This document shows, one piece after another, positions 10,945 to 21,057 of a stretch of DNA of 64,000 bases. The stretch is from Volutella citrinella (Eukaryota > Ascomycota > Sordariomycetes > Hypocreales > Nectriaceae): positions 1,612,001-1,676,000 of the forward strand of contig JAWZSP010000007.1 of the NCBI GenBank assembly GCA_034401135.1, written 5' to 3'. A program made the translations under genes and the position numbers. Position 1 is the stretch's first letter, and the number at the start of each line of letters is the position of its first letter. Below the pieces are notes generated by a model. The model did not search any database and was not told where the DNA came from. It saw only the letters and a program-made list of their open reading frames with translations.

Positions 10945-13893
10945 TCAGGTGTTGAAGTACACCTTGACTTCAACCTCATTGCTCCAGCGGGTCTCCAGTC
11001 CCATCTCCTTCCACGCCTTGTCAACGTTGATCTCAAACACACGCTCATCTACCGTGGATATAGCAACAGTATCACGCGGGATCGGCTTCTCCTGTATCAA
11101 AACCAGGAAATCTCCGTCGATTGTCATATCCGGCAATGCGGAGATGTAGACGCCTAGTTGACGGGTGTTAGCACCGTGATGTGCCTGATACGCCATCGCG
11201 TCTCCCGCCACTCACCTAGAACCCCTAAAGCCTTGATTCTTGTGTCGATCAGCACCCTTCCGTTTTCACGAAGCTCGATGTCCTTCATGAGTATGGCTGC
11301 CGCGCCCGTGAGCTTTCCCAACAGCCCGAGATTTGCGACCTGGACCTTGCCATGCTTTCTACTAGGCAGGCTGGTCAACGGGTAGGCGCTGAATATTTCA
11401 TATCCCCGGAGGGGCAAAGAGGCTGTGAGTAGGGAACTCGGCCCTTTGACCACAGATGGCCGAGATACTTTCCCTGTTGTGTGGGCTCGAACCACGTAAC
11501 TAGTCAATGGCTGAGTTCCCGGGAAGCAGTCAAGTGGTATGAGATCCGTGATGGGACGTGCTGAAACATTAAAGACACCTAAGATGGGAGTGCCGCCAGA
11601 AGACCCTAGGAAGCTTAGCTCCAGGCTCCGCAGTCGTATAAGTGGAAGGGGTTCAATACCATGGTAAGTCCCAATCTTCAAGAGTGCGTCATCCTTGTAT
11701 CCGACATAAGGATTTACCGCCCTACCTTTTACACTGGGTCGAAATATAACAGTGTGTCCATTGGGTGTGTTTCCAGTCATCTGGCTGATCAGATCCATGT
11801 TGTGCTCTCCTGGCACGTCCGTGATGTAGACCGGCCCTCCGCTTATGCACCGGGCTGCTGCATGAAATCCCGAGTACTCATGCACTGTCTGGAACATGTC
11901 CCAATCAGGTATAACGTTTAGATATCCAGTCATGATGCTGTTATGTGCATTCGTCCACACGTGCCAAGGGTGGGAAGCGGGAACTTCGGGAAAGAAGTCA
12001 TCCGAGTTTCTTACCAGCATGGCGGGTCGATTTGTGGGCATCTGCGAGTGGAAAAGCGCCTGTGGCATCTGGGACATAGATGAGATAGCCCTGGCACCAA
12101 AGTGACGCAAGCTGGCGAGTGTCCACGAATCTAAATATGTCATCATCAACTCCCTTCGCGCGGCTGCGTTGGTTAGTGTGTCCAGCATGAACTGGGCGTC
12201 CGTCTTGACGGCATCTATGCCACAGTCTGACAAGAAACGGTAAAAGTCGTTGTAGAATCGGGAAATATCGTCCTTATCCACCACGGTCATCTTGCCACCC
12301 AGTGGGAGGTTGGCTGGGTCTGAATCCTCCCGCGATACCTCAATCGTTTTGTATGATTGAGCGAGCTTCCCATCCGGGGCAAGACCAGCCCAGTAGCCCA
12401 ACAGAGCATGCCAGACAGCGATATGCTTAATATGGGGGTATTTGTCTCTAATATGAGATATTGCACCTTTGAGACCGTTGGGGAACGCTGTTGGATTGGC
12501 TTCAAATTCAGTCCAGCCATGCTGGAACTGACTAGGCCCCTTGCAGTCTATCGACTGCCAATTGTCATCGACAATGAGGGTAGATATGTTGATGTGATGG
12601 AGTGAAAGTTTTTCAGCAGCGTCTAGCAACTTTTTCTCTGTGAGCTGTTGCCCTAAAGCGTTCCAGGTGCCTGGCAATTGTTATCGCGGGTTGTCTTCAG
12701 GTCACACAAGGAACTTACAAAATCCTAGGCCATCATACCAAGCTTCCATCCATTGTGCTTTTACACCGCCAGGGGTCGCATTTTGCTGGCCTCTGTCCCC
12801 ATGTTGCTTGGCATGGTTTGGCTGAGAGGCCAGATTCCTCGCATGGTACATCGCGGCTGCAATCGCATTTTCGAACTTGTCACTCTCAGAGACGAGGATG
12901 GTGATGGTTTCTGGCGATGTCCCGTCGTTTCGTGCCTAATTTGGTCAACCCTGAAACCGGTGCGAGGATGATGCTGGTCTTACATGGACGGACAAAGCAC
13001 CACTAACGGTGTGCCGAAACACAGGCAATACGTGATTGATACCACTGACAGCAAGGAATACCAGATGCCTGCCCCCGTGGCTAAGAAAACAACAAAGAAT
13101 GCCGTCTCTATCAAGCGAGAACTGGGCCTTCCCGTGACTAGGCGCCAGCCAAGACGACGAATGCCGCACCAATGAAAACCACCTAGCAATATCAGCTGAA
13201 ACGATCTGATTACCAACCCATAGTGAGGGTTTCTTGTTCTAACAGTTGACAGCATTACCTTGTGAATTTTCCCCATGGAGTACCAATTTTGATATCTTGA
13301 TAGGCGGATTTACCTCCTTCGCAGGCTGGCATTTGGGTCGTGAGGCTCCATAAAACAGTGTCTGGGGACTGACTTAAGCGAGAAGAGATGACCCAATTCT
13401 CTGGTTCAATGTCGGGAATCAGATCTGGTACCTTGACACTAGAGTCTCTGGATGCAATTTGAACGATAATACCATCACCACAGCCTTGCTCATCACGTAT
13501 CCACCTCCACTCTGCGGTTCGGTCGTGACGGTACCGGAGCGTGAATTGTAAAGAGGTCTTAAAACACAGCGACGTCGTGAAATATATCCGTGATATGTGT
13601 TCATCAGTCGCTTGTAAGTCGTGAGGCGATGCGCCGGATTTGACTGGGAAGAGCTTGACCCCGACCCAATCTTCTCCATCTACGGAATGCCATGCAGACA
13701 CTTCCCATTGTTCATTCGAGTGGGAATTTGCAACCTCAAGAACAGCAGTGAGTTCAACATCCTTTTTCGGGACGGCAGTGACCTGTCCAAGAGGAGGATA
13801 GCTCTGTAGCGTTGCCTCGGCTCTGCCGTCACGATGTGGCGGGGCCGCCGCAGTTTGAGGGGGCATTTTTATGGGAGAGGATGGAGAAATCAA
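10945..13893 (-). CDS. Raffinose synthase / Sip1-type GH36 protein
   Basis: The five exons (complement) are 13893-13259, 13182-12984, 12935-12719, 12670-11216 and 11153-10945, giving 904 aa, or 895 aa from the ATG at 13866. Phases agree at all four junctions (introns 76, 48, 48 and 62 bp). The raffinose synthase/seed-imbibition layout is clear: an N-terminal beta-rich domain, WMEAWYDGLGFCTWNALGQ, LIVDDNWQS, GIDAVKTDAQFML (the KxD aspartate, about residue 508, is the expected GH36 nucleophile), then CISGGPVYITDVPG, whose Asp fits the acid/base. A C-terminal beta domain ends KVYFNT. Family members hydrolyse or transfer alpha-galactosyl groups. Fungal members are less studied, so the substrate (raffinose, galactinol or another alpha-galactoside) is not predictable. 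No signal peptide is seen, so a cytosolic enzyme is inferred. Confidence 0.9.
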
Positions 13894-14281
13894 AGCATCA
13901 AGGAATATCTATCGAATGGTTTCAGTTGAAATTGAGCGGAATGCAACAATTGACTGTTGGGGTTATATCCGGTGTTGATGTTGTAACACTGCAACTGGCT
14001 GCCTGGCACTGGATGAGCAAGTGTGTGGGCCGCCAAAGCAGAGTGGTCGCTATTGTAGCCCTGGACCCGTGGTGGATGCGGGCACGGGTTTAGTAATAGA
14101 GCGATTTGATTGGCTGCGGCACTCTTCCCCATTGGTGTTTATTCGGAGTTGGTCGGAATGACTAAGCCCTCCCGCCTCAAAGCTAAGGCCGCAAATTATC
14201 TCAGGAAAGCTTCTAGCCGAGCCAGGATCGAAAGATTTCATCAAACCACTCAATTCAACGTCGACCCTCCAAACCTCCGTC
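13894..14281. other. Divergent promoter region, 388 bp
   Basis: This lies between the GH36 gene (minus) and the MPP-beta gene (plus) and presumably serves both promoters. No open frame of interest. Confidence 0.6.
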
Positions 14282-15935
14282 ATGGCGTCCCGGAGACTAG
14301 CTTTGAACCTCTCGCGGGGTCTGCGAAACCGTGCTGGTCTGTCGGCCGTCGCTCCCCTGCGACGAGGCTTTGCCACGCCCTCCGCCATTGGCAAAACTCA
14401 AACAACAACCCTCTCCAATGGATTGACCGTGAGCGCCATCATCCGTGACCAATTGGTCTGCGTCTGCACATCGGGAGGCTCTGCTAACTTGACCCTGCTT
14501 TAGGTCGCGACCGAGCACTCGCCATATGCGCAGACTTCGACCGTCGGCATGTGGATTGACGCCGGTTCGCGGGCCGAGACTGACGAGACCAACGGAACCG
14601 CGCACTTCCTCGAGCATCTCGCCTTCAAGGTTCGACAGCAGTCAATCGGTGATGAATTGTCGCTAACGGTCCTCCAAGGGCACCTCCAAGCGATCCCAGC
14701 AGCAATTGGAGCTCGAGATCGAGAACATGGGCGGCCACCTCAACGCCTACACCTCGGTCAGTCGGATGAAGGGATACGTGGACAACCCCAGAGCTAACAC
14801 AAACAACAGCGCGAGAACACCGTCTACTTCGCCAAGGCCTTCAACTCTGACGTCCCCCAGTGTGTCGACATCCTTTCCGACATTCTCCAGAACTCCCTTC
14901 TCGAAGAGTCTGCCATTGAGCGCGAGCGCGATGTGATCCTTCGCGAATCTGAGGAGGTCGAGAAGCAGGTTGAGGAGGTCGTTTTCGACCACCTCCACGC
15001 CACTGCCTTCCAGCACCAGCCCCTTGGCCGCACCATCCTGGGTCCCCGCCAGAACATCCGCGACATCACCCGAACCGAGCTCGTCAACTACATCAAGACC
15101 AACTACACTGCTGATCGAATGGTCCTCGTCGGTGCTGGTGGTATCCCTCACGAGAAGCTCGTTGAGCTTGCCGAGAAGAACTTCGGCAGCCTCCCCAGCA
15201 AGGGCCCCGAGAACCACGCCTACAGCATGTCCAAGCAGAAGGCTGACTTCGTCGGCTCTGACGTCCGCGTCCGTGATGATGCTATGCCCACCGCCAACAT
15301 CGCCCTTGCTGTCGAGGGTGTCAGCTGGAACTCTGACGACTACTTCACCGCCCTTGTTGCCCAGGCTATTGTTGGAAACTACGACAAGGCCATCGGCCAG
15401 GCCCCTCACCAGGGCAGCAAGCTCAGCGGTTTCGTCCACAAGAAGGACCTCGCCAACAGCTTCATGAGCTTCTCCACCAGCTACAGCGACACTGGGTAAG
15501 CTTCCGTTCGTCTGCCAGGAATTGATTCGAGCAGCTAACCAATTCAGCCTCTGGGGTATTTACCTTGTGACTGACAAGCGGGATCGCGTTGACGACCTCG
15601 TTCACTTCGCCATTCGCGAGTGGATGCGTCTCTGCACCAACGTCTCCGCCGCCGAGACTGAGCGTGCCAAGGCCCAGCTCAAGGCCTCCATTCTCCTGTC
15701 TCTCGATGGCACCACCGCTGTTGCCGAGGACATCGGCCGCCAGCTCATCACCACCGGCCGTCGCACCTCTGCCGCCGAGATCGAGAAGAAGATCGATGCT
15801 ATTACTGAGAAGGATATCATGGACTTCGGTAACCGAAAGCTTTGGGACCGAGACATCGCTGTCAGCGCCGTCGGCAGCATCGAGGCTCTCTTCGACTACC
15901 AGAGACTCCGAAACACCATGAAGCCCAAGTTTTAA
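14282..15935 (+). CDS. Mitochondrial processing peptidase, beta subunit
   Basis: Catalytic subunit of the matrix peptidase that removes mitochondrial presequences. In some fungi it is also core protein 1 of complex III. The exons are 14282-14428, 14504-14629, 14679-14756, 14810-15495 and 15548-15935, giving 474 aa. Residues 1-32 are an Arg-rich presequence ([20 protein letters not shown]). The M16 inverted zinc motif HFLEH is at 83-87, inside [19 protein letters not shown], which spans an intron. The distal zinc Glu lies in [16 protein letters not shown] about 75 residues later. The complete motif argues for an active beta subunit rather than alpha. The second M16 domain runs from about residue 260 to the end. 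Intron 3 starts with gtcagt, slightly off consensus but frame-confirmed. Confidence 0.95.
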
Positions 15936-16719
15936 GGTAGAGAGGGCTGACCAGGTTTGCGAAAATCGAGTCCAGGGTATAGAGTGTATGAGATGCCGTT
16001 TTACAGGCCTAGTGTACCATAAATTTCCCTTGTTCATACTAGGTAATCGCTGTTGTGATCGTTCGTTGCATCTGTCGTGCCTGCTACCGTCGCCGCATGT
16101 CGATGGGAGCGGCCGAATGTGCCAAGTGTCTCGTACCCAGCTGCCTGGCTCTGCCTGTCCTTTGATTCCTGGCTACACGAAAGCTTGGAAAACGCGTATT
16201 GTTCCCTTTTTCCAGATGTTGTATCACACGATGGAATTGCTCATGGGAGAGTGACCAAGGTTGATTTCCCAGGCCAGGGCAGTGCCCTCGAGCCCTTCTT
16301 TATTTCCCTCCTTGATCGTGGATCGTTGAGGGCCTTAAATGACGAAATCGACTACTCAAGCCAAGAGACATGTCGCCGTGGTGACACATTGTAGCTGCCA
16401 TGCCAGAGTAGATAGATATGTTTTTTTTCACGTCAGAAGTTGCCCATCCACCTTGGCTTCTGTCAACCCACCCAGACTACTACTAGTGGTAAGATCGTTT
16501 GTGAAGTCGTTCATTCATTGCGTCTCCATTCCGTCTGCCAGAAACAGGTATCTATGGCGTAGAAGAAAATAAACTGATGGTTAACCTAAACACCGCCAAC
16601 GCCTGGGGGAGCAACCATATGCGGTAGTCTCACAATTCCATCCTTTTGAAGAAATGTGTGCTTGCTTCGAGGATAGCTGGATCGCACCAAGTGATTCAAG
16701 GCCTCTGGCATGGTCGTCC
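15936..16719. other. Intergenic between convergent genes, 784 bp
   Basis: This is the shared 3' space of the MPP-beta and TAF9 genes. Small open frames only. No gene or RNA recognised. Confidence 0.5.
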
Positions 16720-17472
16720 CTAACCTTGTTCCGCCATTTCCTCGTCCACGTCTTCCCCAAACACATCGTCCACGGTGCCACCTTCGACACCGTCGCCTCC
16801 AATGTCTTCGAGATTGGGTCCTTCGATGCCTTCCATCGCGTCGCCCGCTTGGTCTTCATCCTCGTCATCCTCATCCCACATATCCTTTAGGCCCCAGCTT
16901 GTCCCACTAAGTACAAACCGCTCGCTCGGGAGTCGGACTCCCCACTCGTTCGGTACAATCTTTGGAAGAGCGACCTTGTTCCGTTCTCGTGCCAGCTCTT
17001 GCATGTAGTCCTTGCTAATTCCGCCGCCGCCACTCCCGCCTCGGAATTGATAGCTGAGACGGGCGGCAATGGCAAGTTTGACAGCATTTGCTGTTACGGC
17101 CGCATCACCAGCGGCGGCAGCCGTAGCGCCGGAGCTTGCAGACGGCTTCGAGCCGGCGTGTGTGACATAAGGATCGCCAGAGAGATGGAGTGCATCGTTG
17201 AGCACTGAGGAGGTGTGTCGGTAGGCAAAGTCGAGAAGGAGGAGTGGAACACGCTGCTCATACGAAGTTACGCCCTGCGACGTCAATAGGAGCTCGACGA
17301 GTCGCGCATCGCGTGGTCGGGCAGCGGCAGCCGCGGCGGCGGCAGTTGGAGGAATTGTGGTGCTTTGGGTGGCAGGTTGGCTGGATGCAGTGGTCTGAGT
17401 GTTCGGGATAGTCTGCGACGTGCTTGCCGACGAGGCCGGGACCCCGTTGGCCTGGGGCTGACTGGAGGCCAT
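16720..17472 (-). CDS. TFIID/SAGA subunit TAF9
   Basis: Histone-fold subunit shared by TFIID and SAGA (TFIID-31 family), which pairs with TAF6. A single exon encodes 250 aa from MASSQPQ; the open frame extends 38 codons further upstream, but the ATG at 17472 is preferred because the family-like sequence starts after it. Residues 1-52 are Ser/Thr/Gln/Ala-rich and disordered with a poly-Ala run. The histone fold starts [20 protein letters not shown] and continues [20 protein letters not shown] (about 53-110), with an Ala-rich insertion before [13 protein letters not shown]. The conserved region after the fold ends with the Asn-Lys of RERNKVALP. The C-terminus (about 200-250) is strongly acidic. 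The poly-Ala insert inside the fold is larger than in yeast. Confidence 0.92.
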   Translation of the reverse strand: MASSQPQANGVPASSASTSQTIPNTQTTASSQPATQSTTIPPTAAAAAAAARPRDARLVELLLTSQGVTSYEQRVPLLLLDFAYRHTSSVLNDALHLSGDPYVTHAGSKPSASSGATAAAAGDAAVTANAVKLAIAARLSYQFRGGSGGGGISKDYMQELARERNKVALPKIVPNEWGVRLPSERFVLSGTSWGLKDMWDEDDEDEDQAGDAMEGIEGPNLEDIGGDGVEGGTVDDVFGEDVDEEMAEQG

Positions 17473-18024
17473 ATCTATTGTAGGTGTTGGGACGATGTGA
17501 GAGAGTTGCTGATGGAGCGCAGCTGCGCGAGGCTGGGAACACCTCACGTCCGAGAATTGCTCTGCGTCGTGGAGAAAACTCCGCAAAGTATGTTGTGCAG
17601 TGCGAAGGGTAAATTATGCGTCGAAATTGGTCTTTCGTCTGCGCATGAGATCGGCACAAGGAGGTGGTGATAAACCTTGCGATCGCGTTTGATGCTGAAG
17701 CCGTGGACTGTTAAGCGCATGCTTGCAGACGAGGCTGCAGGTCTGGCGCGACAGACACAGTGTCGGCGTTTCTGATATTCCGGTACGGTGCACCGACCAC
17801 ACCTTAAATCGTGTGGCCCAATGGACATTGGCTGAATCATGGCCACAGGTGATGGAGGGGGGGCGAGGGGCAAATCGAGACTGCCCCACCATTGCCGATG
17901 CAGGAGCGAGCTCGTCACCAACTTTTTTGCTACTGATCTTTGGGGTCGACTCATTGCCATCCTGTCTACAAGTCTGGCTGGGCTGTTTTCGACCTCATTC
18001 TCTTCTGTTGCAGGCCAATTCACC
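17473..18024. other. Divergent promoter and HIS4 leader, 552 bp
   Basis: This lies between TAF9 (minus) and HIS4 (plus). A strong pyrimidine-rich acceptor (ctcttctgttgcag) ends at 18013, 11 bp before the HIS4 ATG, so the leader is probably spliced. A candidate donor, cag/gtgatg, lies at 17848/17849. No perfect TGASTCA (Gcn4/CPC1) site was seen. Confidence 0.5.
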
Positions 18025-20637
18025 ATGGAGACCACCCTACCACTGCCGTTCCTGGTCAGCGTCCCGGGGTCGGAGTCACAGGCTGGCGACGGCCTCAGTC
18101 GCAATGAGGCTGCCCTGTTGGGAGCCATCTTCTATGAGACGCCGTCCAATGACTGGGGACGCCCGGGAGCCGACAGCAATGTTTTCATGGATGCCACCTC
18201 TCTGAGCTCTCCGGACGATGTGGTCAAGCTGTTGGACGGCGGGGTGCGCAAGGTGTTCGTCGCCGCCGAGAACCTCTCTGAGTATACCGAGTTTGGCTCC
18301 AGAGTAATCCCCGCCGTTTCTACACTGGACCTCTCCGCGGCTTCGGAACACGGACTTCTGATCACCAAGTTTGACCCTACGGCTAGCGGTGTGGCTGGAT
18401 TTGTCGAACAAGCACAGGCAAAGAAAATCAAGAACCTCTTCCTCCAAGCTGCCCCCGAAGCCGACTTGGCCGTTGTCATTGAAGTTGCCAGGAATGCTCG
18501 AGCAATTCCCATTATACCCAGCTCAAAATTGACTACTAACAAGGATGATGGCTCGAAGCTTCTGCTGTCCAAGATCATTGCTTCCTACTGGAAGTCTGAT
18601 CGCCCCGACGGCCTCATCCCGACCGTGGTCACTGATGATGCGGGGATTGCATTGGGCCTGGCCTACACCAGCGAGGAGAGTATCCTGGAAGCTCTAAAGA
18701 CACAAACAGGTGTCTACCAGAGCCGAAAGCGTGGCCTGTGGGTCAAGGGACTCACCTCTGGGGACACCCAAAAGCTCCTGAAGATTGGTCTCGATTGCGA
18801 TAATGATACTTTGAAGTTTGTTGTCAACCAAAAGGGCCGCTTCTGCCACCTGGAGCAGTTTGGCTGCTTCGGAGACCTTGCTGGCATCGCTGCCCTTGAG
18901 CAGACCCTCAAGTCGCGGAAAGAATCAGCTCCCGTGGGATCTTATACTGCGCGACTCTTTTCGGACGAGAAGCTTCTGCGAGCTAAGATTATGGAGGAGG
19001 CAGAGGAACTCTGTGACGGGAAAACGAAGGAGAACATCGCCTTTGAGGCTGCTGACCTGATCTACTTCGCTCTCACCAAGGCAGTGGGTGCTGGAGTCAG
19101 CTTGGCCGATATCGAGGCCAACTTGAATGCCAAGAGCCTCAAGGTTAAGCGACGCGCAGGCAATGCCAAGGGCAAGTGGGCCGAGAAGGAGGGCATCAAG
19201 ACGACGGAGCCCGCTTCCCCTAAGCCTTCCCCGGTCGAGAAACCGACAGAGGGACGCATTACGATGGAGAGGATTGACTCTGCCAAGACCACTGAGAGCG
19301 AGCTCGAGGAGAAGCTGAAGCGTCCATCGCAAAAGTCGCCTGATACTATCCTCAAGATCATCAAGCCCATCATCGAGGAAGTCCGAACCGGTGGCGATAA
19401 GGCTGTCCTGTCTTACACCCACAAGTTCGAGAAGGCCACTTCGCTTACTTCCCCGGTGCTCAAGGCCCCTTTCCCCAAGGAACTCATGGACATCTCCCCT
19501 GAGACCATCAAGGCCATTGACACCTCGTTTGAGAACATTCGAAAATTCCACGCCGCCCAGATGGATGAGAAGTCTCTGCAAGTCGAGACCATGCCTGGGG
19601 TGGTGTGCAGTCGGTTCTCACGGCCCATTGAGAGAGTTGGTCTCTATATCCCCGGAGGAACTGCCGTCCTGCCAAGCACTGCATTGATGCTGGGTGTGCC
19701 CGCCATGGTGGCTGGCTGCAAGAAGATCGTTTTTGCTTCTCCGCCTCGAGCTGATGGCCGTATCACCCCGGAAATCGTCTATGTTGCTCACAAGGTCGGC
19801 GCTGAGAGTATTGTTCTCGCTGGAGGTGCCCAGGCTGTGGCTGCCATGGCCTACGGTACCGAGAGTGTCAGCAAAGTCGACAAGATCCTCGGCCCTGGCA
19901 ACCAGTTCGTCACGGCTGCCAAGATGCACGTCAGCAATGATACAAATGCCGGAGTGGGTATCGACATGCCAGCGGGACCCTCGGAAGTGTTGGTCATTGC
20001 TGATAAGGATGCCAACCCTGCTTTTGTTGCTTCTGACCTGCTCTCACAGGCTGAACACGGCATTGACAGCCAGGTCATTCTGCTGGCCGTTGACCTGAAT
20101 GAGTCACAGCTACAGGCTATAGAGGATGAGGTGCACAACCAGGCCATGGCTCTCCCCCGAGTCGACATTGTTCGTGGCTCCATTGCCCACTCGGTTACCG
20201 TCCTGGTCAAGGATATTGACGAGGCTATGCGAATCAGCAATGACTACGCCCCTGAGCATCTTATTCTGCAAATACAGGATGCTGAGCAGGTCGTTGACAA
20301 GGTCATGAACGCTGGCAGTGTGTTCATTGGACAGTGGACCCCCGAAAGTGTTGGCGACTACTCTGCTGGTGTTAACCACTCTCTACGTAAGTTGCACAAC
20401 CAACCGCCGTGTGACCTGAGGCTAACTGGATCGCGCACTGCAGCAACATACGGATTCGCCAAGCAGTACTCTGGCGTAAACTTGGGTTCATTCCAGAAGC
20501 ACATTACCAGCTCCAACCTCACTGCCGAAGGGCTGAAGAATGTTGGCTCCGCGGTCATGCAGCTCGCCAAGGTCGAGGAGCTGGAGGCGCACAGGAGAGC
20601 CGTGGAGATTCGCATCAAGCACATCAACGGACAGTAG
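18025..20637 (+). CDS. Histidine biosynthesis trifunctional protein (HIS4 type)
   Basis: One chain with three activities: phosphoribosyl-AMP cyclohydrolase, phosphoribosyl-ATP pyrophosphatase and histidinol dehydrogenase (steps 3, 2, and 9-10). The exons are 18025-20386 and 20444-20637, giving 851 aa. The cyclohydrolase part is at about 230-290 (GLWVKGLTSGDTQ, GLDCDNDTL, GRFCH). The pyrophosphatase is at about 291-375 (KIMEEAEELCDG, AADLIYF). The dehydrogenase is from about 410 (GLYIPGGTA, KILGPGNQF, MPAGPSEVLV, SQAEHG, DYAPEHL, VGDYSAGVNHSLPTYG). The 57-bp intron is a multiple of three without a stop, so an unspliced reading looks open; removing it rebuilds the invariant NHSLPT. The frame is also open upstream to an ATG at 17839. 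Splicing 17849-18013 would add only MATGQFT to the N-terminus. Confidence 0.95.
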   Translation: METTLPLPFLVSVPGSESQAGDGLSRNEAALLGAIFYETPSNDWGRPGADSNVFMDATSLSSPDDVVKLLDGGVRKVFVAAENLSEYTEFGSRVIPAVSTLDLSAASEHGLLITKFDPTASGVAGFVEQAQAKKIKNLFLQAAPEADLAVVIEVARNARAIPIIPSSKLTTNKDDGSKLLLSKIIASYWKSDRPDGLIPTVVTDDAGIALGLAYTSEESILEALKTQTGVYQSRKRGLWVKGLTSGDTQKLLKIGLDCDNDTLKFVVNQKGRFCHLEQFGCFGDLAGIAALEQTLKSRKESAPVGSYTARLFSDEKLLRAKIMEEAEELCDGKTKENIAFEAADLIYFALTKAVGAGVSLADIEANLNAKSLKVKRRAGNAKGKWAEKEGIKTTEPASPKPSPVEKPTEGRITMERIDSAKTTESELEEKLKRPSQKSPDTILKIIKPIIEEVRTGGDKAVLSYTHKFEKATSLTSPVLKAPFPKELMDISPETIKAIDTSFENIRKFHAAQMDEKSLQVETMPGVVCSRFSRPIERVGLYIPGGTAVLPSTALMLGVPAMVAGCKKIVFASPPRADGRITPEIVYVAHKVGAESIVLAGGAQAVAAMAYGTESVSKVDKILGPGNQFVTAAKMHVSNDTNAGVGIDMPAGPSEVLVIADKDANPAFVASDLLSQAEHGIDSQVILLAVDLNESQLQAIEDEVHNQAMALPRVDIVRGSIAHSVTVLVKDIDEAMRISNDYAPEHLILQIQDAEQVVDKVMNAGSVFIGQWTPESVGDYSAGVNHSLRKLHNQPPCDLRLTGSRTAATYGFAKQYSGVNLGSFQKHITSSNLTAEGLKNVGSAVMQLAKVEELEAHRRAVEIRIKHINGQ

Positions 20638-21057
20638 AGTGGAAAGGTAACAGGCAAAATAGATTTTCTTTCATAGTACTAGAGCAACTTGAACCAAATC
20701 ACCCTCATCCTCGTACCAAACAGCGGTACATACGTGACGGGACATTCAGCGCAGACAATTTGGACCCATTTACTCGATCCGAAGTAAAATATTCTAGCCG
20801 CCATGTACAACTGATCGTCTCCCCGACACATAAATACTGGGTATTACCAACGCCACGCTATGACCCATATGATACTAACACCCTCCCGATGATATCATGC
20901 TATGCCATGTTCCTTTGCACGTCTTTCTCTCGATCTATCCTGTGGTCAAAATCAGGCCAAGAAGCTCCAAATCCAACAACAGTTCTTTCGCATCCGGTCA
21001 TGGAGGACGAGCCGCCGTAGCGGTCTATGCCCCTTGCTAAGCATAGTTTTAGCGCAC
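20638..21057. other. Intergenic between convergent genes, 420 bp
   Basis: This is the shared 3' region of HIS4 and the lipin gene. Nothing coding was recognised. Confidence 0.6.

Noticed and set aside
14747..15439. 230-codon minus-strand open frame
   Set aside because: Shadow of exon 4 of MPP-beta.
17839..18024. N-terminal 62-codon extension of HIS4
   Set aside because: Composition does not resemble the enzyme and a strong acceptor precedes the ATG at 18025, so it is probably leader or intron.
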